Shown: one piece after another, positions 27,920 through 36,701 of the stretch | Layout: every line of letters starts with the position of its first letter | Position numbering within the stretch: position 1 is the stretch's first letter | Origin: Longitalea arenae | GTDB lineage: Bacteria > Bacteroidota > Bacteroidia > Chitinophagales > Chitinophagaceae | NCBI RefSeq assembly: GCF_016924755.1 | Contig: NZ_JAFFJX010000001.1 | Coordinates: 1,174,927 to 1,238,926, forward strand | DNA length: 64,000 nt | Reading direction: 5' to 3' | Position numbers and translations under genes: made by a program | The notes under the pieces: generated by a model | The model's database searches: none | Told to the model about the DNA's origin: nothing | Seen by the model: only the letters and a program-made list of their open reading frames with translations

Positions 27920-28846
27920 ATGGTAAAAGTTCCTCCCTATTTACAACCAGGCAGCACGATCGCATTGGTATGTCCCTCGGGATTTATGGCAATAGAAAAA
28001 GCACAAACATGTATTGATGTACTGCAGCAATGGGGATATAAAGTGAAAGTCGGCACCACGGTCGGCAGTTTTTCCACCAATTATTTTTCGGGCACCGATG
28101 AAGAACGCCTGATCAACTTTCAACAGATCCTCGATGACGATGAAGTAGATGCGGTATTATGTGCCCGTGGGGGATATGGTTTAAGCCGCATCATCGATCA
28201 TATCAGTTTTAAGAAATTTAAAAAACGGCCCAAATGGGTGATCGGCTTCAGTGATATCACCGTATTGCACGCACATATTTATTCCAATTACGGTATAGCC
28301 ACCCTCCATGCGCCGATGGCAGGGGCGTTTAACGATGGCGGTTATGCGAATGAGTATGTTGGATCACTAAAACAGGCGCTGGAGGGAAAAAGAATAAGGT
28401 ATGAGTGTGCGGGCCATGCATTTAACAGGAAAGGCGAAGCCATTGGCGAGCTGGTGGGCGGTAACCTGGCCCTGCTGGCCCACATAGTGGGTACGCCTTC
28501 AGACATCAAAACAAAGGGCAGGATCCTTTTCCTCGAAGATGTGGGGGAATACCTGTACAATGTTGACCGGATGATGCGGCAACTGCAACGCAGTGGTAAG
28601 CTTGAAAAACTGGCCGGACTGATTATCGGTGGTTTTAGCGATATAAAGGATACCGAACGGCCTTTCGGACAAACCGTATATGAGCTTATAAATGACATTG
28701 TGAAGGAGTACGACTACCCGGTAAGTTTCGGTTTCCCGGTGAGCCATGAAAAAGAGAATTATGCGTTGAAGGTGGGTGTCGGTTACAGGCTGAAGGTGGG
28801 CAGGAGCAAGGTCTTATTGGAGGAGTATGTGGATGAGTTGGATTAG
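27920..28846 (+). CDS. LD-carboxypeptidase, peptidase family S66, cytoplasmic
   Basis: Second S66 peptidase, 308 aa, clearly paralogous to the one just upstream. Shared blocks are ARGGYGLSRIIDH (about residues 78-90), GFSDITVLHAH with the nucleophilic Ser (about 109-119), LFLEDVGEYLYNVDRMM with the Glu (about 203-219) and GFPVSHEKENYALKVG with the His (about 275-290). It has no signal peptide, so it should work in the cytoplasm on recycled muropeptides. The pair looks like a tandem duplication in which one copy gained or lost an export signal. Confidence 0.9.
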   Translation: MVKVPPYLQPGSTIALVCPSGFMAIEKAQTCIDVLQQWGYKVKVGTTVGSFSTNYFSGTDEERLINFQQILDDDEVDAVLCARGGYGLSRIIDHISFKKFKKRPKWVIGFSDITVLHAHIYSNYGIATLHAPMAGAFNDGGYANEYVGSLKQALEGKRIRYECAGHAFNRKGEAIGELVGGNLALLAHIVGTPSDIKTKGRILFLEDVGEYLYNVDRMMRQLQRSGKLEKLAGLIIGGFSDIKDTERPFGQTVYELINDIVKEYDYPVSFGFPVSHEKENYALKVGVGYRLKVGRSKVLLEEYVDELD

Positions 28847-28908
28847 TTAGTAGACGGGTTGGCTGGGCTGATAAAGTTGCAATGGTGAACGTTTATAATT
28901 GATACCTG

Positions 28909-28948
28909 TTGCCATTGCCCATTGCCTAAATTGCCCATTGTCCATTGC
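28909..28948. repeat. Heptads of the TTGCCCA type
   Basis: TTGCCA, TTGCCCA, TTGCCTAAA, TTGCCCA, TTGTCCA, TTGC: the same word as at 23370, with one 2-bp slip. It lies about 60 bp after the second S66 gene. Confidence 0.6.
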
Positions 28949-29036
28949 TGCATCGTTCCACAAACGTTCCATAAGCGCGTTTCACATACAAAGTGCAGGT
29001 TCCACGATGCTTAACGATTTGGTAACACAAGCTTTC

Positions 29037-29068
29037 TTGCACGCATGCTTAACTCCGTTATAACTTTG
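29037..29068 (+). promoter_or_regulatory. Promoter of the TIGR04222 gene
   Basis: TTG at 29037-29039 and TAACTTTG at 29061-29068 are separated by 21 bp, matching the Bacteroidota -33/-7 pattern. The ATG follows 19 bp after the -7 box. Confidence 0.65.
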
Positions 29069-29087
29069 TGTAACCAAAGACAGAAAT

Positions 29088-30518
29088 ATGAAAGTTGAAG
29101 AACACAGAAGCCTTTGGAATGCAATAGAACAATTTCCCCTCGATGACCCTCATGCAGCAGTTACCTTCTCGCACAAATTAGCTGCAAAACAAAACTGGTC
29201 AGCCTTCTACACAGAAAGGGTCATTGCAGAGTACCGGAAATTCCTTTTCTTATGTTGCATCTCTCCAGATGGCGCATCACCCTCACAGGCCGTAGACGAA
29301 GCCTGGCATTTACACCTCACTTATACCAGATCGTACTGGATCGACCTTTGTAAGAACACCTTGGGCAAAGACATCCATCACCATCCATCCCGGGGAGGGG
29401 ATGACGAAGACCACAAACACCGCGATTGGTATAAGGAAACGCTGGTTCTATACCAATCCATCTTTGAATCACCGCCACCAGATGACATTTGGCCACCGCC
29501 CCTTGAAATTCAGCAACATTTTCCCGAGCCGCGCTACTCCATATCCAATGAAACCATCGCTCTTATTATAATGTTGCTAACGCTTCCGCTCATTGTAAGT
29601 GCTTACCTGCACAAAGTCTTGTCTCCTTTTTCATTGAATGGTCGTCAATTCCTCGTTTTCTTTCCTTTACTGGCGCTTAGTTGTATAATTGGTTATGTAA
29701 TTCTCCAAAACGAAAAAGGCCGCGCACTGAAACAATTAGTTACCGAACAGTTTCCCACAGATGCCACTCCTTTTCAAATCGCGCAATTTCTCTTCGGTAA
29801 ACACCGGGCCATTCAGGCAGGCATAGTAGATCTGCTGCGGCGCAACCTGATCGGACTTACGAATGATAACCGGTTTATTCTTCACAGGAACTGGTACAGT
29901 AAACCTGTTAACGAGCAGAATCCCTTGATCCCCGGGTTTTTGAATGAACAGTATGACAGCATCAATTATGAAGGCATAGCAACTGAGTGGTACAATGAAG
30001 AGGCGATCAAACATCCGGTGCTGCAAAAGCTCTATCACCTGGCTTATCACAAAGAACCGCTTTTGAAAGAATACCATTTGCTGTTGATTCCCTATGCGGT
30101 GCTTGTCATCAGGTTCATTCAGGGATTGGTCTACCATAAACCGCTATGGAATCTTTTCTCTGAATGCTTCATTCTGGTTTTTGTTTCCGCCATTCTTACA
30201 AGTGCTTTGTCACGCAGGAAGATGGTGCTTTTAAAAGCAGAAAAGCTGGCCAAAGAGTTACAGCATGATGGCAGCTTGTATAGCGACCAGGTAGTTTCAG
30301 CATATAGCATGTTTGGAAACGACACGCTGACCTGGTTTGCAGAAGGAGCTGCACTCACTGCCATCTTTGCGCCTTTTCCGGTACTTAACCATGACAAGCG
30401 ATCGGTGACCAATAGCTCCTGCAGCAGTTGCAGCAGTTGTTCCGGTAGCGGCGGAGATGGAGGCGGTGGTTGTAGCGGTGGCGGATGCGGTGGAGGTTGT
30501 GGTGGGTGCGGGAGTTGA
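29088..30518 (+). CDS. TIGR04222-type membrane protein with GRDP-like N-terminus and Gly/Cys-rich tail
   Basis: Membrane protein of 476 aa and unknown function. The N-terminal ~120 residues include VDEAWHLHLTYTRSYWIDLC and GKDIHHHPSRGG, a histidine-rich pattern like the GRDP/DUF1399 domain. Two helices follow (about 153-172 and 186-206), then a soluble region, two more helices (about 327-346 and 354-374), and a tail made of Ser, Cys and Gly only (about 445-476). That tail and layout fit TIGR04222. It is monocistronic with its own promoter. The histidines and cysteines suggest metal binding; this is inference. Confidence 0.72.
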   Translation: MKVEEHRSLWNAIEQFPLDDPHAAVTFSHKLAAKQNWSAFYTERVIAEYRKFLFLCCISPDGASPSQAVDEAWHLHLTYTRSYWIDLCKNTLGKDIHHHPSRGGDDEDHKHRDWYKETLVLYQSIFESPPPDDIWPPPLEIQQHFPEPRYSISNETIALIIMLLTLPLIVSAYLHKVLSPFSLNGRQFLVFFPLLALSCIIGYVILQNEKGRALKQLVTEQFPTDATPFQIAQFLFGKHRAIQAGIVDLLRRNLIGLTNDNRFILHRNWYSKPVNEQNPLIPGFLNEQYDSINYEGIATEWYNEEAIKHPVLQKLYHLAYHKEPLLKEYHLLLIPYAVLVIRFIQGLVYHKPLWNLFSECFILVFVSAILTSALSRRKMVLLKAEKLAKELQHDGSLYSDQVVSAYSMFGNDTLTWFAEGAALTAIFAPFPVLNHDKRSVTNSSCSSCSSCSGSGGDGGGGCSGGGCGGGCGGCGS

Positions 30519-30560
30519 TGGGGTTAATACAGGAGTTGAGCAGTTGATAAGTTAACAAGG
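30519..30560. repeat. GTTGATAA-type repeats after the TIGR04222 stop
   Basis: Degenerate units GGTTAATACAGG, GTTGAGCA, GTTGATAA and GTTAACAAGG begin within 10 bp of the stop codon and run into the next array. Confidence 0.45.
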
Positions 30561-30890
30561 TTACCGGCGGTTACTGGTTACCGGTTACAGGGTTACAAGG
30601 TACAGGTTACAGGGGTTACAAGTTACAGGTTACAGGGTACTCGTTACAAGGTTACAAGTTACAGGTTACAGGGGTTACAGGGTACTCGTTACAAGGTTAC
30701 AAGGTACAGGTTACAGGGGTTACAGGTTTTACAATGGTTACAGGGTACAGGTTACAGGGGTTACAAGTTACAGGTTACAGGGTACTCGTTACAAGGTTAC
30801 AAGTTACAGGTTACAGGGGTTACAGGGTACTCGTTACAAGGTTACAAGTTACAGGTTACAGAGGTTACAGGGTACAAGCGTTATATGTTA
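30561..30890. repeat. 330-bp GTTACAGG array with 45-bp higher-order units
   Basis: Built of 7-8 bp words GGTTACA, AGTTACA and GGGGTTACA. A 45-bp super-unit starting GGGTACTCGTTACAAGG begins at 30635, 30680, 30780 and 30825, spaced 45, 100 and 45 bp. Unlike other arrays of this word here, it has one orientation only and no complementary arm. No coding frame is convincing. Confidence 0.85.
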
Positions 30891-31427
30891 CAGAGATTTC
30901 AGGTTAGCATTTGTCCGCCTTTGGCGGATTTTTCGTTTCTTCTCCTTATCCTTCTGCATTAGCGTTCCACGCCTGTTCCGTCTTTGGCGGATGCTGCTTT
31001 TGCGTTCAGCATATAAAAAAATGCCACCGTCCTTCCTAAGGAACTTGTGGCATACTTTAACCTAAACTATAATTTACTCCTGTGACCTGTATATAAAAAA
31101 CAATAGATCAGATCATGTTTACCCAAGCGGTAGCGATGTACATCAATAGGATATTACACAGCCAGCAATTGTTTAAGGCAGTTAGCTGATGCCATCTACC
31201 ACATGAGCGGGTCGCAGATGCAATTGCGTTACATCTGCCAATTCTTTCGCTGGGTATCACTCACAACACTAAAGCTACCGATCCATTGGCCTTTCCCGAA
31301 CTCCCCAGATACGGTTTTCATTGTGGTGTGCCCGGATTGTGTTGTGTCTTATGACATCACAAAACTTGAATTATTTTGTTGATAAATCAAATTGATTAAT
31401 TTTATACATCAATAGATAAAAACTATT
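30891..31427. other. Intergenic region between the GTTACA array and oxyR
   Basis: About 540 bp without a convincing gene. It holds a minus-strand terminator-like hairpin (31015-31053) and the oxyR upstream region. A TTG (31385) and a near -7 box TAATTTTA lie just before oxyR. A 30-codon minus-strand frame (31229-31321) is too short and has no family features. Two TTTGGCGGAT copies occur near 30920 and 30984. Confidence 0.5.
31015..31053 (-). terminator. Terminator-like hairpin facing left
   Basis: ATGCCAC (31021-31027) pairs with GTGGCAT (31047-31053), with an inner TTCC/GGAA stem. On the minus strand it is followed by TTTTTT. No minus-strand gene is seen directly upstream of it, so what it terminates is unclear. 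Confidence 0.55.
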
Positions 31428-32363
31428 ATGACATTTGTTCAACTGGAATACGTCGTGGCTGTAGATACTTACCGGCATTTTGCTACCGCTGCCGAGCATT
31501 GTTTTGTGACCCAGCCCACATTAAGCATGCAGGTGCAAAAGCTTGAAGAGGAACTGGGCGTTAAGATCTTCGATCGTAGCAAACAGCCGGTGGTGCCAAC
31601 AGAAATAGGGATCGAGATCATTGAGCAGGCACGCCGCATTCTATCTGAGAAAAACGTGATCAATGAATTGGTTCAAACTAAAAAAGGCATCCTGACCGGC
31701 GAATTGCGCATCGGCATTATTCCTACCCTGGCTCCTTATTTACTGCCGCTGTTCATTCAGAGCTTCTACAAAAAATACCCGCATATCAAGCTGGTTGTAC
31801 AGGAATTGATGACAGAATACATTGTCACCCGCTTACGGGAAGGGCGCATCGATGTGGGCATCCTGGTAACGCCGCTTCAGGAAAACGGCATCAAGGAACA
31901 TGTGCTTTTCTACGAAGAGCTACTGGCCTATGTATCGCGGAAGAATGCTGCGTATAAAAAAACATATGTGCTGGCGCAGGACATTGATCCCGAAAAATTA
32001 TGGCTGATGGAAGAAGGGCATTGCTTCCGCTCACAGATCGTAAATCTCTGTGAATTGCGCCGCGCCAGTGAGTTGGGTTCCCATTTTGAATATGAAGCCG
32101 GCAGTATTGAAACCCTGCGCCGCATGGTGGAATTGAATGATGGCATCACCATTCTACCGGAATTGACCACCCTCGATATGACGGCCCGCCAGCTACAACT
32201 CATCCGGCATTTTAAAAAACCTGCCCCCATGCGGGAAGTGAGCATTGTAGTGCACCGCGATTTTGTAAAGAAACGCCTTATAGAAGCGCTGAAGGAAGAG
32301 ATCATTGCGGCGATCCCGGATAAGATAAAGATGAATAAAGATCTGAATGTGGTTCCTATTTAG
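31428..32363 (+). CDS. oxyR: Hydrogen peroxide-sensing LysR-type regulator OxyR
   Basis: LysR family activator of 311 aa. The N-terminal winged helix-turn-helix covers about residues 1-60 (FATAAEHCFVTQPTLSMQVQ). The redox domain contains GHCFRSQIVNLC, placing cysteines at 199 and 208, the same numbers as the peroxide-sensing pair of E. coli OxyR. That makes the family call firm. In other bacteria OxyR controls catalase, AhpC and Dps genes; none lies next to it here, so its targets must be elsewhere. The start codon follows an AT-rich stretch with a weak -7 box. Confidence 0.93.
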   Translation: MTFVQLEYVVAVDTYRHFATAAEHCFVTQPTLSMQVQKLEEELGVKIFDRSKQPVVPTEIGIEIIEQARRILSEKNVINELVQTKKGILTGELRIGIIPTLAPYLLPLFIQSFYKKYPHIKLVVQELMTEYIVTRLREGRIDVGILVTPLQENGIKEHVLFYEELLAYVSRKNAAYKKTYVLAQDIDPEKLWLMEEGHCFRSQIVNLCELRRASELGSHFEYEAGSIETLRRMVELNDGITILPELTTLDMTARQLQLIRHFKKPAPMREVSIVVHRDFVKKRLIEALKEEIIAAIPDKIKMNKDLNVVPI

Positions 32364-32381
32364 GTGGTCAATGGTGAAGCT

Positions 32382-32513
32382 GTTCCCGGTTACCGGGGAC
32401 CGGTTTCCGGGCCTTTGCCTGGCAAACGGAAACTGTTTCTGCGGTAACTGGTAACCGGCAACTGGTAACCGGTAACTGATATTCGGTAACCGGCAACCGG
32501 CGCCCGGCAGCCT
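32382..32513. repeat. Two-armed heptad element, GGTTACC / GGTAACC type
   Basis: Left arm heptads GGTTACC, GGGGACC, GGTTTCC. Right arm GGTAACT, GGTAACC, GGCAACT, GGTAACC and five or more further units, complementary in sense. The centre is about 40 bp. The last heptad GGCAGCC overlaps the first base of the stop codon (32512-32514) of the minus-strand hydrolase. Confidence 0.8.
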
Positions 32514-33318
32514 ACTTCAGCAAAGAATCCAGCTTCTTTTCATATACAGGAAAAGAGGGCAGGTCATTATGTTTCCCTCCATCGATGGTTATGTACTCAT
32601 CCGTTGGTTTCAGGTAGGGCCTCAGCTTTTTTGAATTGCGATACGGAATGGTATTATCACTGGTTCCATGAAAAATGACTATGGGATTGGTGACTTCTTT
32701 TACATACTGCCAGGTAGGCAACTGGAAACGGATCATCTTGTTCAGCGGGTACACCGGCAGCCAGCTTCCAATAATAGATGGAAAACTATAATAAGGCGCT
32801 TCCAGGATCAGGGCTTTACAATCCCGGATCGTAGCCAGTTGCGCAGCTATGCCCGTGCCCATTGATTTTCCATAAATGATAATACTGTCCTTAGAATACC
32901 TGGCCTGCGCCAGTTTGTAAAAGACCAGCGCCCAATCGTACAAGCGCTGTTCGGTAAATTCACCAGTGCTTTTGCCAAAACCGGGATAATCGATCATCCA
33001 CACTTCATAACCCCGGCTGGTGAAGGCAGGCGCTGCTTTGGCATAACGGCTAATATTCTGTTTATTGCCATGAAAATATAACACCACTCCTTTCGCCTGT
33101 GCTTGCGTGGCCGGAAATTGAATGATATTGATATTCGATTCCTTCGACCAGGGAATATTCACTTCTTTATACGGAAAAGGAAAACTGTATGGTGATTTGG
33201 CAGTTACCGGTTGCGGATGGAACAGGATCTTGTCCTGCCCGTAATAAATGGCAATCCCAATTAAACAATAGATCAATATAATAAGCTTGAGCCAGCGGAA
33301 TAGGATCTTTTTTTTCAT
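32512..33318 (-). CDS. Membrane-anchored alpha/beta hydrolase
   Basis: Serine hydrolase of 268 aa (start ATG 33318, MKKKILFRW; the longer open frame adds residues that are not signal-like). One N-terminal membrane helix (about 9-27) anchors it. The alpha/beta fold is marked by the oxyanion segment VVLYFHGNKQNI, the FGKSTG segment and the nucleophile elbow YGKSMGTG (Ser near residue 145). Asp near 215 (HGTSDNTIP) and His near 250 (GGKHNDLP) complete the triad. It belongs to the BEM46/YfhR-like group; substrate unknown. The next gene is a paralogue. Confidence 0.82.
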   Translation of the reverse strand: MKKKILFRWLKLIILIYCLIGIAIYYGQDKILFHPQPVTAKSPYSFPFPYKEVNIPWSKESNINIIQFPATQAQAKGVVLYFHGNKQNISRYAKAAPAFTSRGYEVWMIDYPGFGKSTGEFTEQRLYDWALVFYKLAQARYSKDSIIIYGKSMGTGIAAQLATIRDCKALILEAPYYSFPSIIGSWLPVYPLNKMIRFQLPTWQYVKEVTNPIVIFHGTSDNTIPYRNSKKLRPYLKPTDEYITIDGGKHNDLPSFPVYEKKLDSLLK

Positions 33319-33375
33319 GAAGTCACAATATATGAAGGGTTTATGGTTCATTCAATGAAAATCCATCAATTGGGG

Positions 33376-33541
33376 CGTTTATGGTTTGTAGTTTATGGTA
33401 TCCTAATTTTATAGCCGCCCTATTAATGGCAAACCAGCTGAAATGTCAGCAAAACAGGTCTAACCGACCTGGCAAATCAACGGGTCGCAAGGCTGACGGT
33501 GGTTTAGAATAAATGAACCACAAACCACAAACCATAAACTA
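33376..33541. repeat. Two-armed heptad element, GTTTATG / ACAAACC type
   Basis: The left arm has GTTTATG, GTTTGTA, GTTTATG from 33378; the right arm has ATGAACC, ACAAACC, ACAAACC, ATAAACT, ending inside the stop codon at 33539-33541. The arms are complementary and the unique centre is about 110 bp. Confidence 0.75.
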
Positions 33542-34327
33542 GTATTTTAGTATGTCCCGCACAAAATTGTGGTATTCCGGGAAGGAAGGTAAATTATTAT
33601 GCCCGCCGTCCAGGATCCGGATGAGCGTGATCTTGTTGGGATTGATCCGCTGCAGCGCCTCGCTATGCCTGATCGGGATGAGCCGGTCACGGGTGCCATG
33701 GATGATATAGGTATGGCAGTTCACATGGCGGATCCATTTATCGGTGCGCAGGTGATAACGCAATACAAACCGAACGGGCAGTATGGGCAGAAAGCGTTCT
33801 ACCACGATGCGGAAATTATAATAGGGCGAGTCGAGGATCAGATAGCGCGGTTTGTTTTCCGAGGCAATATATGCTGCAAAACCGCTGCCGATACTACGCC
33901 CATATACAATGATGTGATGCTCGGGATATTTTCCGGTCAAAACATTATAAACGAACTGCATGTCGTTCAGCATGTCTTTTTCGCTGCGTTTGCCGGTGCT
34001 TTTGCCGAAGCCGCGGTAATCTACCAGCACCACGTCGTAATCGTACCGGTAAAAGTCACGGGCATACTTAGCCCAGCCTTTGATGCTGCGGCTGTTGCCA
34101 TGAAAATAAAGGATCAGTCCCTTGGGGGCGGGGCGGTAAAAATGCAATCCGTTAATGCGCACCCCCGGTGAAATATCGAAGAATAATTCATTGAAGGGAA
34201 TATCATACCTGAATTGAAAATCGGGCGGCAGCTTTTCCGGCTTGAAAATAAACCAATCCTGTATTAAATAGGCAAGAATGCTTAGCAGGAGCAGGCTTCC
34301 GATGATATAGTAAGCCACCGTTGGCAA
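33539..34327 (-). CDS. Membrane-anchored alpha/beta hydrolase (paralogue)
   Basis: Second BEM46/YfhR-like hydrolase, 262 aa, with one N-terminal helix (about residues 4-24). Shared with its neighbour are LILYFHGNSRSIKGWAKYA, DYRGFGKSTG, the elbow VYGRSIGSGFAAYIA (Ser near residue 146), HGTRDRLIPI with Asp, and DGGHNNLPSF with His. The two genes run in the same direction, separated by a 220-bp spacer that carries a heptad element, and look like an old tandem duplication. Substrate unknown. Confidence 0.82.
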   Translation of the reverse strand: MPTVAYYIIGSLLLLSILAYLIQDWFIFKPEKLPPDFQFRYDIPFNELFFDISPGVRINGLHFYRPAPKGLILYFHGNSRSIKGWAKYARDFYRYDYDVVLVDYRGFGKSTGKRSEKDMLNDMQFVYNVLTGKYPEHHIIVYGRSIGSGFAAYIASENKPRYLILDSPYYNFRIVVERFLPILPVRFVLRYHLRTDKWIRHVNCHTYIIHGTRDRLIPIRHSEALQRINPNKITLIRILDGGHNNLPSFPEYHNFVRDILKY

Positions 34328-34335
34328 TGAGTTAG

Positions 34336-34588
34336 TTTGTGGTTTATGGTTTGTGGTTTATGGTTCTTTCCACGCAAATCTCCGATAAATATCTGGCACC
34401 CCGAACGCTCAGTCGGTTACCAATAGTGAGACGATATGGAGTTTATGGTTTATAGATTGTGGTTTATGGTTCTTTCCCTGCAAATCTCCAATAAATATCT
34501 GACACTCCGAAAGCTCAGATGGTTAACAACAATGAGACACTTATAAAGTTAGGATAACCACAAACAACAAACCACAAACCACAAACCG
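34336..34588. repeat. Two-armed heptad element with internal 106-bp duplication
   Basis: Left arm heptads are GTTTGTG, GTTTATG, GTTTGTG, GTTTATG; the right arm is ACAAACA, ACAAACC, ACAAACC, ACAAACC near 34557-34588. The stretch starting GGTTTATGGTTCTTTCC occurs at 34355 and again at 34461, about 80% identical by eye over most of the period. This fills the 292-bp spacer. Confidence 0.75.
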
Positions 34589-34619
34589 TCGATCGGCCGC
34601 AGGCCGGCTGATTGATCGG

Positions 34620-36617
34620 CTAATATCCGGTAATATCTTCTTCGCTGCTGTCGAACACCCTTTTCAGGTTCAGGTTAGGCACCGGCGCAACAATGAGCGG
34701 GAATTTTTCGATGGTCACATTGCTCACATCCAGTCCAAACCCGCGTTCTTCCGATAAGCTGTATTCCTTTACCATGAAATACAGGCGCATGATCATTTTC
34801 TCGAAGAAAGGCAGCTCAATATCCTGGCTCAGGTATTTTTCCATTACAATGAACTGGAAGTCGCCAACCACATTATTCCGTTCCAGGCTTTCATAACGGC
34901 TGGTGATATTCACCTCTTTATTGGCTACCAGGTCGGCCACCACCTTGCGGAACATCAGGTTGATCTTGGGCTCCATTCTGAAACCCAGCCTGAACTCAAC
35001 CCGGATGATGTCATTCGGAATAATGTGCTCAACCGTGTACTCGCACGTATACGGATCGTCGAGGGTGTCAACATGCACAAACCAGTAGATATCGGCCCTT
35101 TTGGGCTTTTTATTCAGGATGGAATAAATGATCTTATGCTCAATTTCTTTCGGGTTATTGGCGCTGGTAAGGTATACCAGGTGAGTGGCATACTTGGGTA
35201 CGGTCTTGTCGTTACTCAATTCCTGGATCTGTGGAATATAATGTTCCAGCCGTACAAACTCCACGTACCGGTTCTTGATCTTGCGGCTCCGGTACCAGAT
35301 GTACATCACAAAAAAGAGGCCGCCGCCTACCAGCAGGGTCACAAAACCCCCATGGGGGAATTTTTCGAGATTGGCGAACAGGAACGAAAGTTCTATAGTG
35401 AGATATACGATCAGGAAGAGATAGATCCATATCGGCTTGGCCCGCCGCGATACCAGGAAGTTGGCGAACAGGATGGTGGTGGCGATCATACACATGGTAA
35501 TGGCCAGTCCATAAGCCGCCTCCATGCGGGAGGATTTTTGGAAGTATAATACAATGCCTACACAACCTACGAATAACAGCATATTGATGCCGGGGATGTA
35601 CAGCTGGCCCCTTTCTTCGGTGGGGTAATTGATCTTGAGCTTGGGCCAGAGGTTCAGCCGCATGGCTTCACTGATAAGGGTAAACGAGCCGCTGATCAGG
35701 GCCTGGCTGGCGATGATGGCTGCTGCGGTAGCGATCAAAATGCCCGGGATCACAAACCAGCTGGGCATGATCTTGTAAAAGGGGTTAAAGCCGGCGCTGA
35801 TCATTTCAGGCGTGATCATTTTGCCCGAATAGTTCGCCAGCAGGTATGCGCCCTGGCCGAGGTAATTAACGATCAGGCAGCTTTTTACAAAGATCCAGGA
35901 GTACCGGATATTGGCCCGGCCGCAGTGGCCGAGGTCTGAGTACAGGGCTTCGGCCCCGGTTGTACAAAGGAAAACGGCGCCCAGGATCCAGAATCCTTTG
36001 GGGTATGATGTTAATAAGTCTATGGCATAATAAGGGCTGAATGCCTTGAATATATGCAGATCATCCATAAGATGCGTAGCCCCGAGGATCGCCAGCATAC
36101 AGAACCAGCAGAACATGATAGGGCCAAACATTTTACCAATGGAGGCAGTACCAAATTGCTGCAGAAAGAAAAGGACGCTGATAATAGCGATCACAATGTA
36201 TACGATGGTAGAATCTTCAATAGTGCCCAGCCCCTGGATATTGCGTAAACCTTCGATGGACGAGGTTACCGAAATAGGGGGTGTGATCATGCCGTCGGCC
36301 AGCAGGGCCGCACCGCCCAGCATGGCAGGTAGCACAAGCCATCTCCGTTGCCGCCTAACCAGTGCGTACAACGAAAATATACCTCCTTCACCGCGGTTAT
36401 CGGCTTTTAAGGTAAGTACTACGTATTTCAGGGTGGTTTGAAGGGTGAGTGTCCAGATGATGCAGGACAGAGAGCCTACAACTAATCTTTCGCTGATGGT
36501 CCGGCCACTGGTAATTGCATTCAGAACGTATAATGGGGATGTTCCTATATCGCCATAAATAATTCCTAACGCAATAAGTAAAGTGGCAACGGTAACTTTA
36601 TTAATTTGTTTGCCCAC
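34620..36617 (-). CDS. kup: Kup-family potassium transporter
   Basis: Low-affinity K+ uptake protein of 665 aa. The N-terminal family signature is LGIIYGDIGTSPLYVLNAI (about residues 17-35). About twelve membrane helices span residues 10-440, and a C-terminal cytoplasmic domain follows (about 450-665, ending in ERGFGLDVSNVTIEKFPLIV). Length and layout match the HAK/KUP/KT family. A separate promoter lies about 85 bp upstream. Confidence 0.94.
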   Translation of the reverse strand: MGKQINKVTVATLLIALGIIYGDIGTSPLYVLNAITSGRTISERLVVGSLSCIIWTLTLQTTLKYVVLTLKADNRGEGGIFSLYALVRRQRRWLVLPAMLGGAALLADGMITPPISVTSSIEGLRNIQGLGTIEDSTIVYIVIAIISVLFFLQQFGTASIGKMFGPIMFCWFCMLAILGATHLMDDLHIFKAFSPYYAIDLLTSYPKGFWILGAVFLCTTGAEALYSDLGHCGRANIRYSWIFVKSCLIVNYLGQGAYLLANYSGKMITPEMISAGFNPFYKIMPSWFVIPGILIATAAAIIASQALISGSFTLISEAMRLNLWPKLKINYPTEERGQLYIPGINMLLFVGCVGIVLYFQKSSRMEAAYGLAITMCMIATTILFANFLVSRRAKPIWIYLFLIVYLTIELSFLFANLEKFPHGGFVTLLVGGGLFFVMYIWYRSRKIKNRYVEFVRLEHYIPQIQELSNDKTVPKYATHLVYLTSANNPKEIEHKIIYSILNKKPKRADIYWFVHVDTLDDPYTCEYTVEHIIPNDIIRVEFRLGFRMEPKINLMFRKVVADLVANKEVNITSRYESLERNNVVGDFQFIVMEKYLSQDIELPFFEKMIMRLYFMVKEYSLSEERGFGLDVSNVTIEKFPLIVAPVPNLNLKRVFDSSEEDITGY

Positions 36618-36670
36618 GGTAGTGTCGCTTATCCCCGTTTATCAAAGGGTTTTTAATAAAAATAATAGAA

Positions 36671-36692
36671 CCCCGGGTTATGAACTCCGGGG
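36671..36692 (-). other. GC-rich hairpin in the kup leader
   Basis: CCCCGG and CCGGGG form a 6-bp stem with a 10-nt loop in the predicted ~80-nt leader of kup. It could act on translation or transcript end, but no known riboswitch is recognisable. Confidence 0.35.
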
Positions 36693-36701
36693 CGCCCGGT
36701 A

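Noticed and set aside
30561..30890. Possible CRISPR array
   Set aside because: The units are directly joined with no unique spacers of even length, and no cas genes are near.
31229..31321. A 30-aa minus-strand frame upstream of oxyR (MKTVSGEFGKGQWIGSFSVV...)
   Set aside because: Too short, no membrane helix or signal, and no promoter or repeat support; kept only as part of the intergenic description.
36618..36701. c-di-AMP or other riboswitch in the kup leader
   Set aside because: The leader is only about 80 nt with one simple hairpin and shows no known riboswitch core.
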